Shown one piece after another: positions 1 to 8,291 of a DNA stretch of 64,000 bases. Both the position numbers and the translations under genes were made by a program. Under the pieces are notes generated by a model. That model saw only the letters and a program-made list of their open reading frames with translations, had not been told where the DNA came from and did not search any database. Within the stretch, counting starts at the first letter, position 1; every line of letters begins with the position of its first letter. The stretch is from Chitinophagales bacterium (GTDB taxonomy: Bacteria > Bacteroidota > Bacteroidia > Chitinophagales > Chitinophagaceae), in NCBI GenBank assembly GCA_026931325.1, contig JAIXLO010000160.1:186001-250000 (forward strand), given 5' to 3'.

Positions 1-302
1 AATTAGAAATTTATGAAGAAAACTTATCGCAAGCAAATTCTGATAGTTATTGCAATTTTATTAATATTTGGTGGAAAAAAACATGTGAAAATATAAATAA
101 TTTATTAACTGATGATGGAATATTTCTTTTAAACATGGCAGAAGAGGTAGATGGATTTTTTATTTTAGAAGATATGTGTGAAATTATTAAACGTAATAAT
201 TTTAAAGAAATTGATAGATATTTTATAAAATTAAATAAAAACAATTCTTTTCATGGAGGAAAAGAAAAATTAGAGCCAATTATTGTATTTAAAAGAATAT
301 AA
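1..302 (+). CDS. C-terminal fragment of a probable SAM-dependent DNA methyltransferase (5' end outside window)
   Basis: The frame is open from the first bases and ends at TAA 300-302, giving about 99 residues without a start. The fragment reads as the last third of a Rossmann-type methyltransferase. It has a tryptophan-rich helix, then LLTDDGIFLLN, which resembles the strand-turn after motif IV-V in phage and bacterial DNA methylases. It ends with LEPIIVFKRI, the kind of EPI-x-VFK ending common in N6/N4 DNA methylases. The SAM-binding and catalytic motifs lie upstream of the window, so specificity and activity cannot be judged. The next gene starts 2 bp after the stop, suggesting one transcript. 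A non-DNA class I methyltransferase is the alternative. Confidence 0.5.
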   Translation, partial: LEIYEENLSQANSDSYCNFINIWWKKTCENINNLLTDDGIFLLNMAEEVDGFFILEDMCEIIKRNNFKEIDRYFIKLNKNNSFHGGKEKLEPIIVFKRI

Positions 303-304
303 AT

Positions 305-655
305 ATGGAAATATTTAAAATTGCTTCTAAAATTAATAAAAAAATAAAAAAGAAATGGAAAGTTGATAAATCAAAAATTAGTGGCAAAGGTATTTTTTTA
401 AAGGATAATGTGAAAAAAGATGAAGAAATAGGTTTAGGATTTATAAAGATAAAAAATACTGGAAATCTTGATAAAGATTATAAAAGAGAAATATTAGGAA
501 AATATTTAAATCATTCAAAGAAGCCCAATACAAAACTTAAAATAATAAATAATGAATTTTATATAGTATCGATAAAAAATATAGATAGTGGTGAAGAATT
601 ATTTATTGATTATGACAAATTTCCATGGGAAGGAAAAAAAGAAGAAGATTTTTAA
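305..655 (+). CDS. SET-domain protein (putative protein lysine methyltransferase)
   Basis: This 116-residue protein is close to a minimal SET domain, as in small viral and bacterial SET proteins. Residues 24-31 carry S-x-x-S-G-K-G-I-F, the usual opening strand. Residues 69-71 are NHS followed by P-N at 74-75, the pseudoknot segment that binds S-adenosylmethionine. Residues 96-103 are GEELFIDY, which includes the catalytic tyrosine. There is no pre-SET or post-SET cysteine cluster. The first 18 residues (M-E-I-F-K-I-A-S-K-I-N-K-K, then lysines) lie outside the domain and resemble the start of the protein at 1677. The ATG has no Shine-Dalgarno sequence; TATAAATA runs into it at 298-305. Methyl transfer to lysine is family knowledge; the substrate is unknown. 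Confidence 0.8.
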   Translation: MEIFKIASKINKKIKKKWKVDKSKISGKGIFLKDNVKKDEEIGLGFIKIKNTGNLDKDYKREILGKYLNHSKKPNTKLKIINNEFYIVSIKNIDSGEELFIDYDKFPWEGKKEEDF

Positions 656-681
656 TTTTGTGATTTAAATAGAATATAGAT

Positions 682-1662
682 ATGTCATTGGTAAATCATT
701 TATATTTAAAAATAGCTGGAATGCATAAATTTCCAAAAATTATGGCAAATGAAATATTGGATTTAATTTTAAAAGAGATAGATAAATTAAAAAAAGAAGA
801 TAATCCATATTTAGAATATAGTATGTATCATGATATACCAATAAATTTGTCTGATCTTCCTGACAATTATCCAATAAAGCAAATGGAAAGTTATGCAAAA
901 AAATATTTAAATGGGATATTAGGGGTAGTAATAAAAATTACCCAATTTGAGCAAAAATTTTTAGGACTATATTTACAAGAAACAAATGAACTAAAGATAA
1001 ATTTAGTTGTAGATAAAGATTTAAATTTTGATAAAGATGATTTGATTATTACGATAGAACATGAGTTAATTCATTTTACACAAGATTTAATAAGATTATC
1101 AACCAAATTTTTAAATGAAGGTAAAACTAAAATTTACGACAATTTAGTTAATCAATTTAATAATTTATTGGAAAGAGAAGGCAAATTAGAAACAATTGAT
1201 GAAGAAGAATATAATATATTGCTTGATAAATTTATAAAAAGTAAAGGAATGGGAAGCATTTTAAATATTGGCGGTAGACCAAAAGAATTTAAAGGCAAAG
1301 AACAAGAGGCTGCCATTTCTAATTTGCAAAAAGATTTAAAAAAGAGAATAGAACAATTATCAAAAGAGCATCAGGGCGATAAAAGTGAGTATAAGAAAAG
1401 AAAAATTAGATTAGAGGAAGATTTTGATTTTTATAAATATAATTTAATTGAAGAAGAGTTTTTTACATTATTGCATGGAATAATCAAAGAATTTGAAGTT
1501 TTAGGTCAATTTAATATGCCGTTCTTTAAAAGTTTTATTAGCGGATTTGAGGGCTCTTATGATGCTAAAACATTTTTCCAAACATTGAAAAAATATTATC
1601 CGAATTTATGGAAAAGAGCAATAAAAGAAACATTAAGAGTATTTCAGGATAAATTGGTATAA
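682..1662 (+). CDS. Putative zinc metalloprotease with HELIH motif
   Basis: The 326-residue product has E-H-E-L-I-H-F-T-Q at 126-134, matching the zincin HExxH signature followed by a glutamine, as in several small phage metallopeptidases. The helix is preceded by a strand-like segment (KINLVVDKDL), as usual in zincins. A likely third ligand is one of the glutamates in EEEFFTLLHG near residues 253-262. The middle part (about 195-240) is charged and helical, probably coiled coil. No signal peptide is evident. The gene has no Shine-Dalgarno; TATAGATA overlaps the ATG just as TATAAATA does in the previous gene. A second, shorter HExxH protein is encoded at 13083. Peptidase activity is inferred from the motif only; the target is unknown. 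Confidence 0.6.
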   Translation: MSLVNHLYLKIAGMHKFPKIMANEILDLILKEIDKLKKEDNPYLEYSMYHDIPINLSDLPDNYPIKQMESYAKKYLNGILGVVIKITQFEQKFLGLYLQETNELKINLVVDKDLNFDKDDLIITIEHELIHFTQDLIRLSTKFLNEGKTKIYDNLVNQFNNLLEREGKLETIDEEEYNILLDKFIKSKGMGSILNIGGRPKEFKGKEQEAAISNLQKDLKKRIEQLSKEHQGDKSEYKKRKIRLEEDFDFYKYNLIEEEFFTLLHGIIKEFEVLGQFNMPFFKSFISGFEGSYDAKTFFQTLKKYYPNLWKRAIKETLRVFQDKLV

Positions 1663-1676
1663 TAATTTATCATATT

Positions 1677-2264
1677 ATGAATTTATTTTCTATAGCTAAT
1701 AAAATAAGCAAAAAACAAAAATATTTTTATCATATTAAATCAAAAGAATTTGAAGGAGATTTAATTTATCCTTTATCCACTTTAAAAAATAAAAATTTAA
1801 AAAAATATAAAGAATCTATAAAAAAATACAATGATAGAAAAGATCAGTTAACAACAAAAATAGAAATGTTAAATTGTGAATGGCAAGATTGCATTAATTT
1901 GTCAACTTTAGATCCATGCAAAATATTTGAATTAGCATTTTTATTAAAATTAAAAAATTGGGAACATGATATTGGAAGAGAGGTATTAAAATTTCCTATT
2001 TCCGTATTAAAAGGAAAAGATTTTTGTTTATATGATGACGAAAAAGATTTTAAAAAACCAGAAGCTTATTCTAAATTAACTATTAATTCATATAAAGAAT
2101 TAGATTCAATTCCAATAGAAACTACAAAATATTTTGCAGATATGAAAGAAAAAAATGAAGATCCTTTGATATTTAGCTATGTTCCGCATATTTTATTAAA
2201 AGGCGAATTAAATATTAAAAATGCTGAAGTTGTAAAATATGAGCCAAATAAGTTATATTATTAA
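1677..2264 (+). CDS. Uncharacterised protein with shared N-terminal leader
   Basis: This 195-residue protein has no domain I can name with confidence. It opens with M-N-L-F-S-I-A-N-K-I-S-K-K, nearly the same pattern as the SET protein at 305, although the rest is unrelated. After the leader it reads FYHIKSKEF...YPLSTLK, then NCEWQDCINLS at about 64-74 and a C-terminal VPHILLKGELNIKNAEVVK. This layout (an opening YH strand, a W-x-D core and a PHIL strand near the end) recalls an uncharacterised Bacillus group-specific family, but I give that as an impression only. It lies 14 bp after the metalloprotease and 2 bp before the next gene, so it is probably co-transcribed with both. Confidence 0.55.
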   Translation: MNLFSIANKISKKQKYFYHIKSKEFEGDLIYPLSTLKNKNLKKYKESIKKYNDRKDQLTTKIEMLNCEWQDCINLSTLDPCKIFELAFLLKLKNWEHDIGREVLKFPISVLKGKDFCLYDDEKDFKKPEAYSKLTINSYKELDSIPIETTKYFADMKEKNEDPLIFSYVPHILLKGELNIKNAEVVKYEPNKLYY

Positions 2265-2266
2265 TT

Positions 2267-2485
2267 ATGTGTGAATGGAAAAATACTGACCCAAGACATG
2301 ATATTTGGAAACGTGCATATATTATAATATTAATGCCATCTTTAAATGGACATTATGAAGCGGTTATGGCATATGTTGATTCAAAAGAAACTTATACAAT
2401 ATTTTTAAGGTCTAATTCTAGAGATTTAGAAACAATAGATGAGTGGGAAAATGATTGGAAGTGGATAATGTCTCCTAATCAATAA
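2267..2485 (+). CDS. Small hypothetical protein
   Basis: A 72-residue protein starting 2 bp after the preceding stop. It is tryptophan-rich (W4, W14, and three more in the last 15 residues) and has a central hydrophobic strand (AYIIILM). No family is recognised. The tight spacing with the upstream gene and the absence of an overlapping alternative support it as a real gene. It is the last gene of the plus-strand accessory cluster. The 46-bp spacer that follows is AT-rich, and I see no convincing hairpin terminator in it. Confidence 0.5.
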   Translation: MCEWKNTDPRHDIWKRAYIIILMPSLNGHYEAVMAYVDSKETYTIFLRSNSRDLETIDEWENDWKWIMSPNQ

Positions 2486-2531
2486 ATTTTTTTTATTTTT
2501 GTGTATGTTACATTATTTATATGAAGAAATA

Positions 2532-3911
2532 TTATTTTGTTGTGCAGTAAAAAGTTAATGTAGCTGATTCTCCCTCTAAAGGTCTATCATGGGAGGTTTT
2601 GACTCTAACTTCTAGACCTTCTAAATCAGATAATGGTCTAATTGTTGAATATTTAAATGGTATAGCTTGTGTATTAAACTTCATTCCTCTTGAATTTTGT
2701 CTAAAATCTTTAATTGGCAAAGTTTTATGTGCTTCTGAAGCACCAATACAAGTTACAACAGGATAAGTTCCAACAGCTTCTTGTGTTAAATTGCTAAATC
2801 TTTTATATTTTTTTGTTTTTAATGGTATTTTATATTTGCTAGGATAGACTCCGCTTTGATATTTTGATACAATAAATGTAAATGATGAGTTATCGCCCAA
2901 ATAATCTGATTCAAGCTCAAGCTCAGTATCTGATATTACAGAAAGTACTTTTGTATATTTGTCTAGATCATCAATAATATTTTTTACATAATCTCCTACA
3001 GCTACTTCTGTAAGAAATGATGTTCCTACGCCAACAACAACATTATTTGCCACTGTAACTGCGCCACTCAATAGTTTGTACATATATTGCGGAGCAAAAT
3101 TATCAACATAGCCATATATACTATACTCAATTCCATCTGTCATTACAACGTCGTGTGTAAAATCACTTTCAGCGCCTTCTATATCTAAAAATTTGCCAGG
3201 TAAAGGTCTTAGTATAAATGTAGATGTTGTAGCATGAGAATATGAACATTTAACAACATCAGAGCCAGTTAACGGTGTAAAAAATTTTATATATCCATCT
3301 TCAAAATAGACTGAATAGTCTCCGCCAGACTCTTCAAACGGCTCTCTCATTGTTTTTAATACATCATTAACTGTTACAACTACTCTATAGCCATGAGGAT
3401 CTGATGGATTAAATAGATGCTGCTCTTCTACAATTTCTTCATCATTTTGTAATCTTCCACTTACCGTATCTATCCAGTTTTGATTGACGCTTGTATAAAC
3501 AAGATTGTCTGATGTAGATAATACTTCGTCTACTATTCTCTGACTATCATTGAACCATGTGCATGGGTCACAAAAATTATGAGTTGTATAAATTATTTCA
3601 TCTCCAACTCTTGGCTCGGACACGGATACTAATCTTCCATCAACATCTCTCTTTAAAGACAATTCATTGTGACATAATGCCAAAGCGTCTGCTTCGCTAA
3701 TGCAGAGATGATATTCTGATTGATGGGCATAAAAATAATCCAGATCATATCCATCAGATAATATACTTTTATATATATTCGGATTAACAGCACAAAACAA
3801 ATTAATTGTAAAGCTTTGATTTGTGCCATCATCATATACATTATTAAAATAAAATACTTTCGATGATTTTGATATTTCTTTAAAAGTTTCTAGTGAACAT
3901 TGTAATTGCAT
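2532..3911 (-). CDS. Virion structural protein, probable appendage/tail fibre component
   Basis: The minus-strand product is about 459 residues if it starts at the ATG at 3911. I prefer this start because GGAG lies 6 bases upstream, the same GGAGATAA context used by the fibre paralogues. An ATG at 3923 in the same frame overlaps the previous stop and has no such site. The protein is beta-rich. A segment near residues 285-350 (T-V-A-N-N-V-V-V-G-V-G-T-S-F-L, then VGDYV and ELELESDYLG) is the small GTxF...GD module found in many phage tail proteins and in several proteins of this window. Two Asp-Gly-Tyr tripeptides are present. It is the last gene of the minus-strand appendage cluster. The exact role is unknown. 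Confidence 0.6.
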   Translation of the reverse strand: MQLQCSLETFKEISKSSKVFYFNNVYDDGTNQSFTINLFCAVNPNIYKSILSDGYDLDYFYAHQSEYHLCISEADALALCHNELSLKRDVDGRLVSVSEPRVGDEIIYTTHNFCDPCTWFNDSQRIVDEVLSTSDNLVYTSVNQNWIDTVSGRLQNDEEIVEEQHLFNPSDPHGYRVVVTVNDVLKTMREPFEESGGDYSVYFEDGYIKFFTPLTGSDVVKCSYSHATTSTFILRPLPGKFLDIEGAESDFTHDVVMTDGIEYSIYGYVDNFAPQYMYKLLSGAVTVANNVVVGVGTSFLTEVAVGDYVKNIIDDLDKYTKVLSVISDTELELESDYLGDNSSFTFIVSKYQSGVYPSKYKIPLKTKKYKRFSNLTQEAVGTYPVVTCIGASEAHKTLPIKDFRQNSRGMKFNTQAIPFKYSTIRPLSDLEGLEVRVKTSHDRPLEGESATLTFYCTTK

Positions 3912-3922
3912 TTTTATCTCCA

Positions 3923-5365
3923 TTATTCAAAATATCCTTCAAAAGAAATATAAAAATTTGAAGTTTGAGAAGCTGAGCTATTGTTTACTAACAATCTCAT
4001 AATTACTTGCACAAATTCTCCTTGATTTACAACTATCGGAGTATTAAAAGATGTTGAACATTCATTAGCTATTGTTCCTATAGCCGCAGAAGTTGGAACA
4101 GATTGTAAACCCAAAGGAATTCTTCTTGGCGCCTTTGCTGTTCCAGATTCTGCTGTAGCCAATGAAACAGCAGTATGACCATATGCTAAAGCTAAAGCCC
4201 ATGTAGTAGGACCACCAGCGCCGTTAGCTGCTCCTGCAACACCTGCTGAAACTTTTACTCCAGTAATGTATAACGTTTTACCAAATAAAGTAGACGTACC
4301 AGTTGGTACTTGATAAGAAGAAATTATATAGTCTGTGGTAACAGCTAAGCCGTTTACGTTTGCTATAAAAATACCACCAAGACCGCTACCTAAAGCAGCG
4401 GTAGTATTTGTTGGAGCAGTGGCGCTAGGATTGGCAGAATTTGCCCATTGTGCTGTTTGCCCAGGCGTTGAGCCTGTTTGAACAATAGAAGAATGAAATC
4501 CTGCACCAGACATTTGATGGGCATAATTTTTTGATGTATGCCAATCACCTAAAGATACATTTACTCCGCCAATTTTCATAGATTGGACTGCAGAAGTTGC
4601 AGCAGCATTATAATTTCTAAATAATATTGGTAAATTATTTGAAGATGTTGCTGAATATCCACCAGTAGGCAATGCAATAGTTGCAACTAATATATCATCT
4701 ATCCAAAATCTAGCATTATCGCTTCCTAAAGAAATTATACAATTTTTTGTTGTATTGATACCAATAAGAGTATCAAAATTTAATGAATCGCTTTGTATTT
4801 CAACGCCATTTGCATTCATTATTGCTCTAAATTCTCCAGAAGAGTTAATTCTAAAAAAAGCTCCATCAGTTGGAGTGGCAACACCAGAGGCGATACCAAA
4901 ACCCCATTCACATACATTATTACTTATGGGAGTTTGTGTAAATTGTACCATGCATTCTAGATATGTTTGAGATGTTCTAAATACTGGAAAACCTCTCCAT
5001 GTTCCAACTCTTGCAACATGGTTTACTATAGTTGATGCATTGCTATTAAGCACTAAAAAACCGCCAGAAATAGCGATTGTCATACCAGAGATTGCAGAGT
5101 ACCATGAATTTGTATTTAATGCTGTTCCTGGGAATCTTTCATCAAATAAAAATGTATCTAATCCAGTTCTTGTTTTAAAGTCGCTGCTTACTTCTGGTGC
5201 TCTTTTCAATGAAGATCCAGTAACAGATCCACTATCAATTTCCGATAGTATTGTTGCATAGCCGGCTATTGATCTATTAGATGTTAATGCGACTTTTAAT
5301 TCATTACTTGTATTTACTTCAGCTACATTGCCGCTTGTATGCCCTTCTATTCTAAGTCCTGCCAT
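3923..5365 (-). CDS. Fibre-like virion protein, paralogue 1 of 3
   Basis: This 480-residue protein is one of three adjacent paralogues. The N-terminus (M-A-G-L-R-I-E-G, then NVAEV and NELKVAL) is shared with paralogue 3 and may be the attachment part. From about residue 70, FLFDERFPGTALNTNSW begins a jelly-roll, concanavalin/LamG-like sandwich. Its core holds CEWGFGIA and PTDGAFFR, conserved in all three. The C-terminal half has AALGSGLGGIFIANVNGL and ends NFYISFEGYFE. GGAGATAA precedes the ATG by 5-6 bases. A glycan-binding or adhesion role is inferred from the fold pattern and position; it could also be a collar or whisker protein. Confidence 0.65.
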   Translation of the reverse strand: MAGLRIEGHTSGNVAEVNTSNELKVALTSNRSIAGYATILSEIDSGSVTGSSLKRAPEVSSDFKTRTGLDTFLFDERFPGTALNTNSWYSAISGMTIAISGGFLVLNSNASTIVNHVARVGTWRGFPVFRTSQTYLECMVQFTQTPISNNVCEWGFGIASGVATPTDGAFFRINSSGEFRAIMNANGVEIQSDSLNFDTLIGINTTKNCIISLGSDNARFWIDDILVATIALPTGGYSATSSNNLPILFRNYNAAATSAVQSMKIGGVNVSLGDWHTSKNYAHQMSGAGFHSSIVQTGSTPGQTAQWANSANPSATAPTNTTAALGSGLGGIFIANVNGLAVTTDYIISSYQVPTGTSTLFGKTLYITGVKVSAGVAGAANGAGGPTTWALALAYGHTAVSLATAESGTAKAPRRIPLGLQSVPTSAAIGTIANECSTSFNTPIVVNQGEFVQVIMRLLVNNSSASQTSNFYISFEGYFE

Positions 5366-5387
5366 AAATTATCTCCATTTATATTTA

Positions 5388-6824
5388 TTATTCAAAATAG
5401 CCATCAAATCCAATATAAAAATTTAATGTTTGATCAACTTGAGTATTCACTGCTATAAATCTAATAAATATTACAATATAGCTTCCTTGAGAAATAACTA
5501 ATGGCGATTCAAAATTTTTATATATGGAATTAGTTGCAACTGCGCCTATTGGTGCGTTGGCAGGTATTGATTGTGTGCCTAATGGTATTTTTCTTCCTGC
5601 TTTTTGTGCCGGACTATCTCCTGCTGATAATGCAAGCGTTGTTGAATTGTGAGATGCTGTTACTACCCAAGTTGTACTACCGCCAGCACCATTTGCTGCT
5701 CCAGCATTTACGGTCGATATATTTAAACCAGTAATATATAATGTTCTTCCAGGCAAGCTAGATGTGCCAACAGGTACTTGATAAGGAGAGATTATATAAT
5801 CAGTGCCTGCCGCCAAACCGCTAACATTTGCAATAAAAATACCGCCCAATCCAGATCCCAAAGCAGCACTAGAATTAGTAGGAGCGGCAGCGGTAGGATT
5901 AGCAGAATTAGCCCATTGAGCGGTTTGTCTTGAAATAGTCCCTGGTTGTATTGTAGAACTATGACGCAGCATTCCGCTAGATTGATGTTTCCAATCTTTC
6001 TCAAAATTCATATTGCCAGTAGAAACATTAACCGATGATATTTTTATAGATTGAGGTGTGGTTAAAACACCTATATTATATGTTCTAAATAATATTGGCA
6101 ATGCATATGTCGAAGTAAAGAAAGCGGCAGATCTTGGCAATATAATTTCAGAGGCAAGTGCGTCATTTATCCAAAATTTACATGATTTTTTATTTATAGC
6201 AATAATAAAATTAGTTAATTGACCAACGCCTACATGTTTTTTAAAATCAATAATATTGCCTTGTATTTCGCTGCCATCATATATAAAAAATGGTCTCAAA
6301 TCTCCTGAAGCACTTATTCTAAATAAAATTCCATCAGTCGGGGCAGTGACTCCAGCAGCAATGCCAAAACCCCACTCACATACATTACCAGATAGGGGAA
6401 AACTTGTAAATAATAAATTTGTTTCAAGATATATATTAGATGACGAATTGATTGGAAAATGTTGATAGCTGTTAAATCTAGCGCTCGAGTTATTGGCAAT
6501 GTTACTATTAGCATTTAATGTTAAAAATCCATTACCCGCAGTTATAGCCATAGCTGTTGATAGACCATACCAAAAATGTGTGTTATATGAAGTGCCACTA
6601 AATATTTCATTTGCCAATATAGTTTCTTTATCTACGTGTAGTTTTCTATCGGTTGAACTTTTTATTTTAGATCTTGATATTCTTAATATGCTTCCATCAT
6701 CTTGCTCAGATAACATAGAAATATTGCCAGCCAAATTTTTATCATTTTGAAGAGCAATGCCTAATTCATTATCCGAATTTACATTTAAAATATTTGAAGT
6801 CCCTTGTATATAAATATTTGACAT
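5388..6824 (-). CDS. Fibre-like virion protein, paralogue 2 of 3 (most divergent)
   Basis: This 478-residue product shares the sandwich core (VCEWGFGIAAGVTAPTDG, FRISASG) and the C-terminal AALGSGLGGIFIANVSGL and NFYIGFDGYFE with its neighbours. Its first 90 residues differ: M-S-N-I-Y-I-Q-G replaces M-A-G-L-R-I-E-G, and the DTFLFDE-FPGTALN stretch is replaced by LANEIFSGTSYN. The outer copies 1 and 3 are therefore closer to each other than to the copy between them. That argues against a simple recent tandem triplication. The role is presumably the same as for the neighbours, with a different partner or ligand suggested by the changed N-terminal region. Confidence 0.65.
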   Translation of the reverse strand: MSNIYIQGTSNILNVNSDNELGIALQNDKNLAGNISMLSEQDDGSILRISRSKIKSSTDRKLHVDKETILANEIFSGTSYNTHFWYGLSTAMAITAGNGFLTLNANSNIANNSSARFNSYQHFPINSSSNIYLETNLLFTSFPLSGNVCEWGFGIAAGVTAPTDGILFRISASGDLRPFFIYDGSEIQGNIIDFKKHVGVGQLTNFIIAINKKSCKFWINDALASEIILPRSAAFFTSTYALPILFRTYNIGVLTTPQSIKISSVNVSTGNMNFEKDWKHQSSGMLRHSSTIQPGTISRQTAQWANSANPTAAAPTNSSAALGSGLGGIFIANVSGLAAGTDYIISPYQVPVGTSSLPGRTLYITGLNISTVNAGAANGAGGSTTWVVTASHNSTTLALSAGDSPAQKAGRKIPLGTQSIPANAPIGAVATNSIYKNFESPLVISQGSYIVIFIRFIAVNTQVDQTLNFYIGFDGYFE

Positions 6825-6836
6825 ATATTATTTCCT

Positions 6837-8288
6837 TTATTCAAAATATCCATCAAAGCCAATATAAAAATTTAATGCCTCTGAAGCAGAGCTATTATTT
6901 GTTATGAATCTAATAATAATTTGAACAAATTCTCTTTGCTGGGCTAATACTGGTGATTGAAAAGTTATATTTATATCTGACGACGCTTTATCGCCAATAG
7001 CTGCGTTGGCTGCCAAAGATTGTACGCCAATTGGAATTCTTCTTGGCGCTTTTGAAGCTGATGGTCCACTTTCAGAAGTAAGTAAAGAAACCATAGTATG
7101 GCTATAAGCTAATGCCAATGCCCAAGTAGTTGGACCGGCACCGTTTGCTGCTCCAGTATTTACTGCCGAAACATTTACTCCAGTAATGTACAAACTTTTT
7201 CCTGGAAAAATGGCTGATCCGGCAGGCACTTGATAAGAAGAGATTATATAGTCTGTAGTAACGGCTAAACCGTTAATATTTGCAATAAATATACCACCTA
7301 AACCTGAACCTAGAGCGGCAGTTGTGTTAGTAGGAGCCGCGGCGGTAGGATTAGCACTGTTTGTCCAAACTGTATTTTGAGCATAACTAGCCGAACCAGT
7401 TTGAGCCATTGAGCAATGTCTACCAGCACCAACCATTTGATGCGAATATTGTTTAGATGTATTCCAATCGCCAAGAGAAACGTTAGTGTAACTTACACGC
7501 ATTCTTTGTGCAGCAGAAGTTGCAGCAGTATTATAATTTCTAAATAATATTGGTAAATTATTTGAGGATGTCAAAGCACTTCCGGCTGCAGAAAGATTTA
7601 TCGTTGTAACCAACATGTCGCTTATCCAAAAATAAGCGGAAGTGCCACCAAGAGATATTGTAAATTTTTTTGTCGTATTTGTTCCAACTAAAGTACTAAA
7701 ATTTAATGAATCGCTTTGTAGCTCTGTTCCATTTGCATTAACAACCGCTCTAAATTCACCAGCGGAATTTAATCTAAAAAAAGCTCCATCAGTTGGAGTG
7801 GTAGTTCCAGTAGCAATACCAAAACCCCATTCACAAATGTTATTTGTGACTGGAGTTTGCGAAAATTGTATTAACATTTCTATATGTGTTTGTGAAGCGC
7901 CATATAATGGAAAATGTCTATAACTTGATACTCTTGCTACTGCTCCAGAGGCAGTAGAATTTCCGGCATTTAGATTTAAAAAATTATCCGCTACAGTAAC
8001 TGTCATTGTAGTTACAGGAGAGGTCCATAAGGCTGAATTTAAAGCAGTTCCTGGGAATGATTCATCAAAAAGAAAAGTATCAACTCCAACTCTTAATCTG
8101 TAATCTTCAGATGCTTCTGGTTGTAATCGTAATGGTGTACCAGTTATATAACCATCATCTATTTCTGATAAAATTGTTGCATATCCGGCAGTTTCTATAT
8201 CCGATTGCAATGCAACTTTTAATTCATTATTTGTAGTTACTTCGGCAACATTGCCACTTATATTACCTTCTATTCTAAGACCTGCCAT
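6837..8288 (-). CDS. Fibre-like virion protein, paralogue 3 of 3
   Basis: The 483-residue product starts M-A-G-L-R-I-E-G like paralogue 1. It keeps the same sequence of blocks: NELKVAL, AGYATILSEID, DTFLFDESFPGTALN, ICEWGFGIATG-TTPTDG, AALGSGLGGIFIANINGL, and the terminal NFYIGFDGYFE. GGAGATAA lies upstream of the ATG. It starts 3 bp after the stop of the Gly-rich protein at 8292, so the whole cluster from 9610 to 2532 looks like one minus-strand operon. Divergence from copy 1 is spread along the protein, with no obvious hypervariable block. Confidence 0.65.
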   Translation of the reverse strand: MAGLRIEGNISGNVAEVTTNNELKVALQSDIETAGYATILSEIDDGYITGTPLRLQPEASEDYRLRVGVDTFLFDESFPGTALNSALWTSPVTTMTVTVADNFLNLNAGNSTASGAVARVSSYRHFPLYGASQTHIEMLIQFSQTPVTNNICEWGFGIATGTTTPTDGAFFRLNSAGEFRAVVNANGTELQSDSLNFSTLVGTNTTKKFTISLGGTSAYFWISDMLVTTINLSAAGSALTSSNNLPILFRNYNTAATSAAQRMRVSYTNVSLGDWNTSKQYSHQMVGAGRHCSMAQTGSASYAQNTVWTNSANPTAAAPTNTTAALGSGLGGIFIANINGLAVTTDYIISSYQVPAGSAIFPGKSLYITGVNVSAVNTGAANGAGPTTWALALAYSHTMVSLLTSESGPSASKAPRRIPIGVQSLAANAAIGDKASSDINITFQSPVLAQQREFVQIIIRFITNNSSASEALNFYIGFDGYFE

Positions 8289-8291
8289 AAA

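Noticed and set aside
3923-8288. Diversity-generating retroelement acting on the fibre paralogues
   Set aside because: No reverse transcriptase, and no template/variable repeat with adenine-directed changes was seen; divergence is spread evenly.
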